Shown here in pieces: positions 28,385 to 36,444 of a stretch of DNA of 36,444 bases (position 1 is its first letter; each line of letters starts with the position of its first letter). The notes under the pieces are model-generated. The model did no database searches, was not told the DNA's origin, and was given only the letters and a program-made list of their open reading frames with translations. This DNA comes from an uncultured Clostridia bacterium (lineage in GTDB: Bacteria > Bacillota > Clostridia > Oscillospirales > Oscillospiraceae), in NCBI GenBank assembly GCA_946061345.1, contig CAMGRA010000002.1, positions 1-36,444 of the forward strand, written 5' to 3'. The position numbers were made by a program, and so were the translations under genes.

Positions 28385-29255
28385 ATGTTACCATCCGGCG
28401 ATCGGCCTGATCTATTTTGCTGCGGTCATCGCCGCGACGATCTGCTTTCAGCAGCCTGTCTTTCTGGCCATCTCTTTTCTCTGCGCTTTTGCCTACTCCG
28501 TGAAGCGGAACGGCAGGCGGGCGCTCCTCTTTGACCTCTGTCTGATCCCGCTCATTTTGCTGTTTGCCGGCTTTTATTCCGGCTATCACCACTTCGGCGT
28601 GACGGTTCTGGACAGGAATTTCATCGGCAACCGTATGACGCTGGAATCCCTCCTGTACGGCCTGACCCTGGGGACCGTGACCGCCGCAGTTTTCATGTGG
28701 ATGAGCTGCGTCTTTTCAATTTTTACGGCGGATAAGGTGGTCTACCTGTTCGGCAGGGTCAGCCCAAAGCTGTCCCTGTTTCTCTCCATTGTCCTACGGA
28801 TGGTGCCCCGGCTCAAGGTCCAGGCGAAAAAGGTCAGTACGGCGAGGAAAGCCATCGGCAGGGGAGCGGGTCAGGGCAGTTTCTTTCGCCGCCTTTCCAA
28901 CGGTATCAAGCTGCTGTCGATCCTGATCACCTGGCTGCTGGAATCCATGGCGACCATCTCCGATTCCATGCGCAGCCGCGGCTATGGCCGGAAAGGCCGC
29001 ACCGCCTTTTCCATCTACCGCTTTGACAGCCGGGACCGAAGCGTGGTCATCGGGATCTTCACCTGCCTGACGCTTCTGGCCATGGCGGTCCTCCTCGGGC
29101 AGACCGGCATGGACTTTGACCCCAGACTCCACATGAACCCGATCACGCCTCTGTCCTGCCTTTTCTATCTGGGCTACGGCGTCCTTTGCCTGCTGCCCCT
29201 GGGACTGGAAGTGACGGGAGAGCTTCGCTTTGCACACCTGAGGAAAAGCATATGA
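28374..29255 (+). CDS. Second ECF transporter transmembrane (T) component
   Basis: 'SDSMRSRGYGRKGRTAFSIYRF' and 'KKVSTARKAIGRGAGQ' parallel the first T component. Confidence 0.88.
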   Translation: MGFECYHPAIGLIYFAAVIAATICFQQPVFLAISFLCAFAYSVKRNGRRALLFDLCLIPLILLFAGFYSGYHHFGVTVLDRNFIGNRMTLESLLYGLTLGTVTAAVFMWMSCVFSIFTADKVVYLFGRVSPKLSLFLSIVLRMVPRLKVQAKKVSTARKAIGRGAGQGSFFRRLSNGIKLLSILITWLLESMATISDSMRSRGYGRKGRTAFSIYRFDSRDRSVVIGIFTCLTLLAMAVLLGQTGMDFDPRLHMNPITPLSCLFYLGYGVLCLLPLGLEVTGELRFAHLRKSI

Positions 29256-30004
29256 AACGACAAAACTGGTACCTGTCCACCATCGACCCGCAGGCGGAAA
29301 AGTTGGTGCGGGAATACGGCCTGGGCTTGGAGATCGCCGAATTCTGCACTGCCTCCAACCTGGACGACAACCTGAAAGAGACAGACAGGGTTGTGGGCGA
29401 AAAAATAAAATACGCAGACCACTTCATTCTCCACGGCCCCTTTAACGAGCTGTTTCCCTGCGCCGTTGACCCGAAAGCAAGGGAGCTGGCCTCCTTTCGT
29501 TATGGCCAGGCCCTGGAACGTGCCCGAGCCTACGGCATCGGAAAGGTCGTTCTTCACGCGGGCTTTAACCCCTATTTATATTATCCCTGCTGGTTTGAAG
29601 AGCAGTCAATTGACTTTTGGCGGGCTTTTGAGATCCCCGACGGGATGACTGTCTGCCTGGAAAACGTTTTGGAAGAGAAGCCGGAGATGCTGGCAAATAT
29701 CCTACAGGCGGTGGACAGCCCGAAGCTGCGGATGTGCCTGGATTTGGGCCATGTGAGCGCCTATTCCAAGATCCCGGCGGAGGACTGGCTGCGGATCTGT
29801 GCGCCCTGGCTTTCCCATTTCCACATTCACAACAACGACGGCTCCCGGGATACCCACAGCGGCTTGACGGAGGGAATCCTTCCCGTGGAATCGCTGCTGC
29901 ACCTGGCGGAGAAGCTGTGTCCCGACGCGACCTTTACCCTTGAACTTCCCGAAGCAGGCACTTCTGTCTGCTGGCTGAAAGAAAAGGGCTTTCTGGAGGA
30001 ATGA
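29252..30004 (+). CDS. cbiR: Xylose isomerase-like TIM barrel (AP endonuclease 2 superfamily); candidate CbiR cobamide-remodelling hydrolase
   Basis: 'HFILHGPFNELFP', 'KVVLHAGFNP', 'VCLENVLEE', 'LRMCLDLGHVSAYS', 'HFHIHNNDGSRDTHSGLTEG', 'FTLELPE' match the AP_endonuc_2 fold metal sites. CbiR assignment rests on family plus context. Confidence 0.6.
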   Translation: MKRQNWYLSTIDPQAEKLVREYGLGLEIAEFCTASNLDDNLKETDRVVGEKIKYADHFILHGPFNELFPCAVDPKARELASFRYGQALERARAYGIGKVVLHAGFNPYLYYPCWFEEQSIDFWRAFEIPDGMTVCLENVLEEKPEMLANILQAVDSPKLRMCLDLGHVSAYSKIPAEDWLRICAPWLSHFHIHNNDGSRDTHSGLTEGILPVESLLHLAEKLCPDATFTLELPEAGTSVCWLKEKGFLEE

Positions 30005-30006
30005 CC

Positions 30007-31089
30007 ATGGAATTACTGGACCTGGAGATCAAGCCGCTGGACGAGACGGCAATGTCTGCTGCCCGTGCGCGGCAGGCGCAGCTTGCCAAACCGCCCGGAA
30101 GCCTGGGACGGCTGGAGGAATTGTCCGTGCAGCTTGCGGGCGTCACGGGAAAAGTGCAGAGCACCATCAAAAAGAAGCATCTTCTGGTCTTTGCCGCCGA
30201 TAACGGCGTGGTGGAGGAGGGCGTGTCCAGCGCGCCCCGGTCCGTGACCCTGCAGCAGACGGTGAACCTGACACGGGCCAAGACGGGCGCCTCTGTGCTG
30301 GCAAAGCACTTTGGCTGCGGGATCACGGTCTGTGATGTGGGCGTGAATGCCGACATCACGGAGAAAGCCGTTTTGGACCGAAAGATCGCCTACGGGACGG
30401 GGAATATCGCCCACGGCTCTGCCATGACGCGGGAACAGGCCCTGACTGCCATCCGCACCGGCATAGAGCTGGCCCAAAGCACCGACGCGGACGTGCTGGG
30501 AGTCGGTGAAATGGGCATCGGCAATACCACGACCTCCTCTGCTGTGCTGGCGGTGCTGCTCGAAGCGGATGTGGAGGCTGTCACAGGCCGCGGCGGCGGC
30601 ATTACGGACGAGAGTTTCCGCAAAAAGAAGGACGTGATCCGCCGGGCCATCGCCGTGAACCAGCCGAACAGATTCGACGTGGTGGACGTGCTTGCAAAGG
30701 TGGGCGGCTTCGACATTGCCGCTATGTGCGGCGCGTTCCTGGGAGCCGCCGCGACACAGCGCCCGGTGGTGATCGACGGCTTTATCTCCGCGGTTGCCGC
30801 CTTGTGTGCGGTGAGGCTCCGTCCCAACGTCCGGGGCTACCTGATCCCCAGCCACGCCTCCTATGAGATCGGCTACCGGCTTGCCATGGATGCCATGGAG
30901 CTGCAGCCCATGCTTCTGCTGGGGATGCGCCTCGGGGAGGGAAGCGGCTGCCCCCTGGCCTTTGAGATCCTCTCTGCCGCCTGCGCGGTCATGAACCACA
31001 TGGCGACCTTTGACCAGGCCGGCATCAACGATGACTACTTAGACGAGATCCGCGTCGGCGACAAATTCACCGTGGAGGGAAAAGCATGA
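30007..31089 (+). CDS. cobT: Nicotinate-nucleotide--dimethylbenzimidazole phosphoribosyltransferase
   Basis: 'QAQLAKPPGSLGRLEELSVQLAG', 'VFAADNGVVEEGVSSAPRSVTLQQTVN', 'GVGEMGIGNTTTSSAVL' diagnostic of CobT. Alternative start 30001. Confidence 0.97.
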   Translation: MELLDLEIKPLDETAMSAARARQAQLAKPPGSLGRLEELSVQLAGVTGKVQSTIKKKHLLVFAADNGVVEEGVSSAPRSVTLQQTVNLTRAKTGASVLAKHFGCGITVCDVGVNADITEKAVLDRKIAYGTGNIAHGSAMTREQALTAIRTGIELAQSTDADVLGVGEMGIGNTTTSSAVLAVLLEADVEAVTGRGGGITDESFRKKKDVIRRAIAVNQPNRFDVVDVLAKVGGFDIAAMCGAFLGAAATQRPVVIDGFISAVAALCAVRLRPNVRGYLIPSHASYEIGYRLAMDAMELQPMLLLGMRLGEGSGCPLAFEILSAACAVMNHMATFDQAGINDDYLDEIRVGDKFTVEGKA

Positions 31090-31631
31090 CAGTCTTTGTA
31101 AGCGGCGGCGCAAAAAACGGAAAATCCTCGTTTGCCCAGGATCTGGCTGTGAAATTAGCCAAGGGCGGCAAGCACTACTACGTCGCCACCATGATCCCCA
31201 GTGACGAAGAAGACCGGGAGCGCATCCGAAAGCACCTGGCTGACCGGGAAGGACTGGGCTTTGAGACCATCGAGTGCGGGAGAAACATCCTTTCCTGCCT
31301 GGATAAGGCGGAAAAGGACGCCACCTTTTTGCTGGACAGCGTGACGGCGCTGCTGATGAACGAGCTGTTTCCGAATCCTGCCGACGGAAAAATGGATACG
31401 GACGCGGCCTGGCGCTGCGCAGAGGACCTGGTCACCTTTGCCCAAAGCGTCCGAAACGCCGTGTTCGTCAGCGATTATATCTACTCTGACGCCGCCTGCT
31501 ATGATGAGACTACAGAGGTTTACCGTGCCGGTCTTGCGGCCATTGACCGGCGCCTGGTAGCGGCCTGTGACACAGTGGTCGAAGCGGCGGCAGGAAATTT
31601 TATCGTCCACAAGGGGGAAGCGCTCCTATGA
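31086..31631 (+). CDS. cobU: Adenosylcobinamide kinase / adenosylcobinamide-phosphate guanylyltransferase
   Basis: 'VFVSGGAKNGKSSFAQDLA' P-loop, 'HYYVATMIPSDEEDRERIRKHLADREGLGFETIEC', 'TFLLDSVTALLMNE'. Confidence 0.88.
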   Translation: MTVFVSGGAKNGKSSFAQDLAVKLAKGGKHYYVATMIPSDEEDRERIRKHLADREGLGFETIECGRNILSCLDKAEKDATFLLDSVTALLMNELFPNPADGKMDTDAAWRCAEDLVTFAQSVRNAVFVSDYIYSDAACYDETTEVYRAGLAAIDRRLVAACDTVVEAAAGNFIVHKGEALL

Positions 31632-32368
31632 AACAACTGCTCCATGCCTTTGCCATGTGCCAGTCCATGTTCTGCGCCCTCCCATGCCCCTGGCACATCT
31701 GGGACGAGGAAGCAAGGGACAAAATGCTGCTGTTTCTGCCTGTTGTCGGTCTGGAGATGGGCGCGATCTGGGCAGGGCTTGCCTATCTTGCGCGGCTCAT
31801 CGGCCTTCCCGCTCTTGTAACCGGACTGGTTCTATGCGCCTGTCCCTTTGTGCTGAGCGGCTTTATCCATCTGGACGGCTTTCTGGATGTGACCGACGCC
31901 GTGCGGTCCTGCCGGGAACTGCAGCGCAGACGGGAGATCCTCAAGGACCCCCACGTGGGTTCCTTTGCGGTCATCGGCTGTATTTTGTTGATGCTTGCGC
32001 AGTTTGCGCTGTTTGCGTCCGCGCCGGATGGCGCGGATTTGCGGATCTTATTTTTTATCCCGGCGGTGAGCCGCTGCTGCTCCGTCCTGGCGGTGTCTGC
32101 GCTGCGGCCCATGCACACCAGCCAATACGCCGCGAGAAAAAAATCAAAAGCGCAGAGTTGTATCATCGCGACCTCGCTGTGTGCCGCCGTTGCCGCAGGC
32201 TTCCTGCTCTGTGGGAAATACGGCTTTACCCTGTTGGGATGCCTGCTTGGTTATGGGCTGGCTCTGTGCAGGGGCTACAGGTCCCTGGAAGGGATGAACG
32301 GCGATATTTCCGGCTATGCTCTGACCGTCGGAGAACTGTGCGCTGTGGCGATTTTTGCGTTTCTATAG
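31628..32368 (+). CDS. cobS: Adenosylcobinamide-GDP ribazoletransferase
   Basis: 'SGFIHLDGFLDVTDAVRSCRELQRRREILKDPHVGSFAVI' is the CobS signature; multi-TM. Confidence 0.96.
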   Translation: MKQLLHAFAMCQSMFCALPCPWHIWDEEARDKMLLFLPVVGLEMGAIWAGLAYLARLIGLPALVTGLVLCACPFVLSGFIHLDGFLDVTDAVRSCRELQRRREILKDPHVGSFAVIGCILLMLAQFALFASAPDGADLRILFFIPAVSRCCSVLAVSALRPMHTSQYAARKKSKAQSCIIATSLCAAVAAGFLLCGKYGFTLLGCLLGYGLALCRGYRSLEGMNGDISGYALTVGELCAVAIFAFL

Positions 32369-32377
32369 GAGGCGGCT

Positions 32378-32752
32378 ATGGTTTTGATCATCGGCGGCGC
32401 GTACCAGGGAAAGCTGGACTACGCCAAGGTCGTTTTTTTCATTGAAGATAACGAGATTTTCGCCTGTGACGGCGCTGAAATCGATTTTTCCAGGCGGTGT
32501 ATTTACCGCATTGAGGAATTCACTCTGGCCTGCGTTCGGGAAAACATCGATCCGACGGAGTATTTTCGTTCCCACCGGGAAAGGTGGAAAGACAGCATTT
32601 TGATCTGCCAAGATATTTTCTGCGGTGTGGTGCCGTTGGGCGAGGAAATGCGGGCCTGGCGGCAGGCGACCGGGCGGCTGTGCCGGTATCTGTCCGGGGA
32701 AGCCGCACAAGTCAGCAGGCTTTTTTGCGGCTTGGAGCAGCGGCTGAAATGA
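32378..32752 (+). CDS. Second, short CobU-like protein
   Basis: 'MVLIIGGAYQGKLDYA' P-loop; C-terminal 'ILICQDIFCGVVPLGEEMRAWRQATGRLCRYLSGEAAQVSRLFCGLEQRLK' matches the CobU C-terminal pattern (VSNEvG.GivP...R.FR...G..nq.lA..ad.V..v..G...rlK). Confidence 0.75.
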   Translation: MVLIIGGAYQGKLDYAKVVFFIEDNEIFACDGAEIDFSRRCIYRIEEFTLACVRENIDPTEYFRSHRERWKDSILICQDIFCGVVPLGEEMRAWRQATGRLCRYLSGEAAQVSRLFCGLEQRLK

Positions 32753-33309
32753 GCACCGTATATCTGATCCGCCACGGCAGGACTGAGGCCAACGAAAAAC
32801 ATCTCTACTGCGGAAGCTCGGATGTCCCGCTGTCCGAGGCAGGCATCATGGCACTGAAAAAGCTGACCTACCGTATTAAAAGCGCCCACTTCATCACCAG
32901 CGGTATGAAACGGACGGAACAAACACTGCAGGTGTTGTTCGGAAAGGTCCCTCACAGCCGGGAGCCAAGATTCCGGGAGATGGATTTTGGCCTGTTTGAG
33001 CTGCGCAGCTACGAAGAAATGAAGGACGACCCTGCCTATCAGGCGTGGATCAGCGGCGATAACGAGGCCAAGGCGGCTCCCGGCGGTGAGAGCGGCGTGC
33101 AGATGCAAAAAAGAGCTATAGAGGCCTTTTCGGAACTGAAAGAGACAGGACGGGATGTGGTGATTGTCACCCACGGCGGAGTGATCGCCGCGATCATGGC
33201 TCATCTGTTTCCCGAAGAAAACAAAAACCGCTATCAGTGGCAGCCGAATCCCGGGTGCGGATACGCTGTGTTTCAGGGTCGTTACGTGCCGTTAACGGTC
33301 ACCGGTTGA
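32749..33309 (+). CDS. cobC: Histidine phosphatase family, probable alpha-ribazole phosphatase
   Basis: 'VYLIRHGRTEANEKHLYCGSSDVPLSEAG' RHG motif, 'VVIVTHGGVIAAIMAHLF'; last gene of the cob run, ATGA overlap with the preceding CDS. Confidence 0.85.
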   Translation: MSTVYLIRHGRTEANEKHLYCGSSDVPLSEAGIMALKKLTYRIKSAHFITSGMKRTEQTLQVLFGKVPHSREPRFREMDFGLFELRSYEEMKDDPAYQAWISGDNEAKAAPGGESGVQMQKRAIEAFSELKETGRDVVIVTHGGVIAAIMAHLFPEENKNRYQWQPNPGCGYAVFQGRYVPLTVTG

Positions 33310-33358
33310 GGGCACGAACGGGAGCAAGTCCGGTTTTGTGCTTTGCCGGTAAACATAG

Positions 33359-33402
33359 AACAGACTGTTCATTTTTACGATTGAACAGCCTGTTGGTTTT
33401 TT
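33359..33402 (+). terminator. Intrinsic terminator of the B12 operon
   Basis: AACAGaCTGTTCA...TGAACAGcCTGTT then TTTTTT. Confidence 0.85.
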
Positions 33403-33471
33403 ACATTATTTACATTCCTGTCTATTCCCGGTGTGTTGGGTATAATTCAAGCGAGATGGAATACTGATACT

Positions 33472-33665
33472 GATTCTTGGTGAAAAAGTTTCATCAAGAA
33501 TCCCGTGTGCTGCGCACACTCACATCTTGCTTAAGGCACGCTGTGCCGTCTTGTGCAGAATCTGATACTGAAAACCGATTAAAATATTCATTTCAATCGG
33601 TTTTCAACGCCGTACCGGCGTTTTCGGCGCTATAAAAAGCAAGGAAAGCTTTTTATCAGATTCTG
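33472..33665. repeat. Multi-hairpin element containing copy 2 of the 57-bp repeat
   Basis: Stem-loop 33472-33502; GTGTGCtgcGCACAC 33505-33519; perfect 12-bp outer inverted repeat CAGAATCTGATA (33556-33567)/TATCAGATTCTG (33654-33665) enclosing AAAACCGATT..AATCGGTTTT and AACGCCGtacCGGCGTT hairpins; 57-bp repeat at 33566-33622. Confidence 0.85.
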
Positions 33666-33721
33666 GATAAAAGCACGCTGACCTTTTTTGGAAAAAATGA
33701 TCATATTTTGCAGAAAACTCC

Positions 33722-33750
33722 TTGACTGTTCCCACTATAATGGGTATAAT
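33722..33750 (+). promoter_or_regulatory. Sigma-A-like promoter for the LRR surface protein
   Basis: TTGACT - 17 nt - TATAAT, about 80 nt upstream of ATG 33833. Confidence 0.85.
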
Positions 33751-33832
33751 TTAAAATGAAGAGCTATCTGTTTCGGATGCTTCGGATGCATTTCAGAGGA
33801 TGCTTATAAAGAATTATAAAGGAGACGAAAAG

Positions 33833-36444
33833 ATGAAAAAACGATTTCTCAGCGTATTTCTGGCACTGTGTATGCTCTGTGCCCTGCTGCCTGCTGGCTT
33901 GCCGGCGGCAAGCGCGGCGGGTGTAGCCTACCCCGTTGAGGGCGGTAACATCTACTTCGACGTGTTCACAGGGAAGATCACGGACTGTGATGACACCGTG
34001 ACCAAGGCGTATATCCCGGCGGAGATTAACGGCAAGGCTGTTACGGGAATCGGTGGGTACGCGTTTCAGGACTGTTACTATCTGACGAGCGTGACGATCC
34101 CCGAAAGCGTGACCAGCATCGGTGATTATGCGTTTAGTTACTGCAGAAGCCTGACCAGTGTGACGATCCCTGATGGCGTGACCAGCATCGGCAATTCTGC
34201 GTTCTACAATTGCACCAGCCTGACGAGCGTGACGATCCCGAACAGTGTGCCGAGCATCGGCGATTATGCGTTCTCCCATTGCAGCAGCCTGACGAGCGTG
34301 ACGATCCCTGATGGCGTGACCAGCATCGGTGATTATGCGTTTAAGGACTGCACCAGCCTGACGAGCGTGACGATCCCCAACAGCGTGACCAGCATCGGCA
34401 ATTCTGCGTTCTACAATTGCACCAGCCTGACGAGTGTGACGATCCCGAACAGTGTGATGAGCATCGGTTACGAAGCATTCAGCAACTGCAGCAGCCTGAC
34501 CTCAGTTTATTTTTTGGGCAACGCGCCTAAGGTTGGAACGAACGCATTCGCAACGTTGAGTGGGGAAACCGCCCTGACGCTCTATTACCTTGAGGGCAAG
34601 AGCGGCTGGACCACGCCCACCTGGAACGGCTATCCGGCAGAACCGGTAACAAGCATTGCCTACCCCGTCGAGGGCGGCAACATCTACTTTGACATGGCCA
34701 CGGGAACCGTTACGGATTCTGACAAAACCATAACCAAGGCGGATATCCCGGCGCAGATCAACGGTGTGGCGGTGACCGGCATAAAGAGTCATGCTTTTTT
34801 CGACTGCACAGACCTGACCAGCGTCACGATCCCCGACAGCGTGACGAGTGTCGAAGAATTTGCGTTTTCGGCCTGCAGCAGCCTGACCGCAATCAATGTG
34901 GCGACGGGAAATACCGCCTATACCTCGGTGGATGGCGTCCTGTTCAGCAAGGATATGACGATCCTGGTTGCTTATCCGACCGGCAAGGCAGGAGAATATG
35001 TTGTTCCAAACGGCGTGATGAACATCGGTGATACCGCGTTTTCGGGTTGCCGCAATCTGACGAGCTTGACGATCCCCGACAGTGTGACCAGTATCGGTAT
35101 TTTTGCATTCGAAAGCTGCACCAGCTTGACGAGCGTGACGATCCCGAACAGTGTGACGAGCATTGGCAGAGGTGCGTTTAGCGAATGTAGCAGTCTGACG
35201 AGTGTGATGATCCCCGACGGTGTGACCAGTATCGATGATTCTGTGTTCTCCGGCTGCAGCAGTCTGACGGACGTGACGATCCCGAACAGTGTGACCAGTA
35301 TCAGTGATTGGGCGTTCGAAAGCTGCAGCAGCCTGGCAAGTGTGACGATCCCGAACAGTGTGACGAGCATTGGTGATGCTGTGTTCTCCGGCTGCAGCAG
35401 TCTGACGAGTGTGGTGATCCCCGCCGGTGTGACCGATATCGGCAATAATGCGTTTTTCGATTGCACCAGCCTGACGAGTGTTACGATCCTGAACAGTGTG
35501 ATGAGCATCGGTAGTTATGCGTTTTGGAACTGCAGCAGCCTGACGAGTGTGACGATTCCCGACAGCGTGACGTTCATCGACAGTTATGCGTTTTACAACT
35601 GTATCAGCCTGACCTCCGTTTATTTTCTGGGCGATGCGCCCGAGCTTGGATCGCGCGCATTTCAGACGAAAAGCGGTAGTGAATATGTCAATATCCCCGG
35701 CCTGACGCTCTATTACATTGACGGAAAAGCCGGCTGGACCACGCCTACCTGGAACGGTTATCCGACGCAGCCGCTATCCGCATTGCCGGTTGTCGCTTAC
35801 CCTGTCGAGGGCGGCAATATCTACTTTGAAAAAGCAACGGGAACCATTACGGATTGTGACGACACCGTAACCAGGGCGGATATCCCGGCAGAGATTGACG
35901 GCGCGGCAGTGACAAGCATCGGCAATGATGCATTCAGCTACTGCAGCAGCCTGACAAACGTCACGATCCCCGACAGCGTGAGGACCATGGGTTGGAATGC
36001 GTTTCTCTATTGTACTGCCCTGGAGGATGTGACAATACCGGGCGGATTGACGAATGTTGGACAAAGCGCGTTTTTTTGCTGCACCGCACTGACGAGTGTG
36101 ACGATCATGGACGGCGTGATATCCATCGATTGTTTTGCGTTCCGCGGCTGCAGCGGCCTGACCAGCGTTACGATTCCGAACAGCGTGACGACCATCAGTT
36201 ATTATGCGTTCAACGGCTGCACCTATTTGAGGGAGATTACGATCCCCGACAGCGTGACCAGTATCGGTGATTATGCGTTCTTCAACTGCAGTAGCCTGAC
36301 CTCCGTTTATTTTCTGGGCGATGCGCCCGAGCTTGGATCGCGCGCATTTCAGACGAAAAGCGGTAGTGAATATATCAATATCCCCGGCTTGACGCTCCAT
36401 TACATTGAGGGCAGGAACGGCTGGACCACGCCCACCTGGAACGG
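33833..36444 (+). CDS. BspA-like (TpLRR/LRR_5) leucine-rich-repeat secreted surface protein, truncated at right edge
   Basis: ATG 33833 with GGAGACG SD; signal peptide MKKRFLSVFLALCMLCALLPAGLPAASA; many ~23-aa units 'LTSVTIPDSVTSIGDYAFxxCSS'. Absent from the ORF track because no stop codon lies in the window. Confidence 0.93.
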   Translation, partial: MKKRFLSVFLALCMLCALLPAGLPAASAAGVAYPVEGGNIYFDVFTGKITDCDDTVTKAYIPAEINGKAVTGIGGYAFQDCYYLTSVTIPESVTSIGDYAFSYCRSLTSVTIPDGVTSIGNSAFYNCTSLTSVTIPNSVPSIGDYAFSHCSSLTSVTIPDGVTSIGDYAFKDCTSLTSVTIPNSVTSIGNSAFYNCTSLTSVTIPNSVMSIGYEAFSNCSSLTSVYFLGNAPKVGTNAFATLSGETALTLYYLEGKSGWTTPTWNGYPAEPVTSIAYPVEGGNIYFDMATGTVTDSDKTITKADIPAQINGVAVTGIKSHAFFDCTDLTSVTIPDSVTSVEEFAFSACSSLTAINVATGNTAYTSVDGVLFSKDMTILVAYPTGKAGEYVVPNGVMNIGDTAFSGCRNLTSLTIPDSVTSIGIFAFESCTSLTSVTIPNSVTSIGRGAFSECSSLTSVMIPDGVTSIDDSVFSGCSSLTDVTIPNSVTSISDWAFESCSSLASVTIPNSVTSIGDAVFSGCSSLTSVVIPAGVTDIGNNAFFDCTSLTSVTILNSVMSIGSYAFWNCSSLTSVTIPDSVTFIDSYAFYNCISLTSVYFLGDAPELGSRAFQTKSGSEYVNIPGLTLYYIDGKAGWTTPTWNGYPTQPLSALPVVAYPVEGGNIYFEKATGTITDCDDTVTRADIPAEIDGAAVTSIGNDAFSYCSSLTNVTIPDSVRTMGWNAFLYCTALEDVTIPGGLTNVGQSAFFCCTALTSVTIMDGVISIDCFAFRGCSGLTSVTIPNSVTTISYYAFNGCTYLREITIPDSVTSIGDYAFFNCSSLTSVYFLGDAPELGSRAFQTKSGSEYINIPGLTLHYIEGRNGWTTPTWN

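Noticed and set aside
30013-30999. 328-aa minus-strand ORF
   Set aside because: Antisense shadow of cobT.
34100-36300. Possible CRISPR-like periodic repeats
   Set aside because: The ~69-bp periodicity is in-frame LRR coding sequence with no constant repeat/unique spacer layout.
33764-36400. Minus-strand ORFs with repetitive translations (33764..34279, 34972..35508, 35774..36400)
   Set aside because: Antisense of the LRR repeat gene; periodicity comes from the 69-bp coding repeats.

Overview
Window of clostridial character; an Oscillospiraceae/Ruminococcaceae-like host is inferred from gene content and style only. Reading left to right: (1) ~1-11.7 kb is a surface-polysaccharide cluster on the + strand: GT2 and GT4 glycosyltransferases, a TagD-like cytidylyltransferase, a LicD phosphotransferase, an EpsG/Wzy-like polymerase, a Wzx-like flippase and a nucleotidyltransferase. 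(2) 11.9-13.4 kb is a multi-TM protein with a C-terminal E2/CAT-like acyltransferase domain, convergent with a WYL regulator. (3) 14.5-19.0 kb carries an AI-2E family permease, then an FHA-FtsW/RodA fusion and a class B PBP. (4) tRNA-Ser(GGA) is followed by an array of short hairpins. (5) 19.5-33.3 kb is a large corrinoid (B12) locus. Two divergent cobalamin riboswitches sit back to back. On the minus strand they precede a 1210-aa surface mosaic (DUF4430 + cadherin-like + beta-propeller + prenyltransferase-like barrel + SLH). On the plus strand they precede a second DUF4430 protein, an ECF transporter with two T subunits, a TIM-barrel protein that is a candidate CbiR cobamide-remodelling enzyme, and cobT/cobU/cobS/cobU-like/cobC. 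(6) 33.4-36.4 kb has a hairpin-rich repeat related to one at 11.7 kb, then a BspA-like LRR protein that runs off the right edge. The strongest candidate for an undescribed system is a Gram-positive cobamide capture, import and remodelling module whose surface protein combines transcobalamin-like parts with a beta-propeller. All family calls come from reading motifs; no database search was run.
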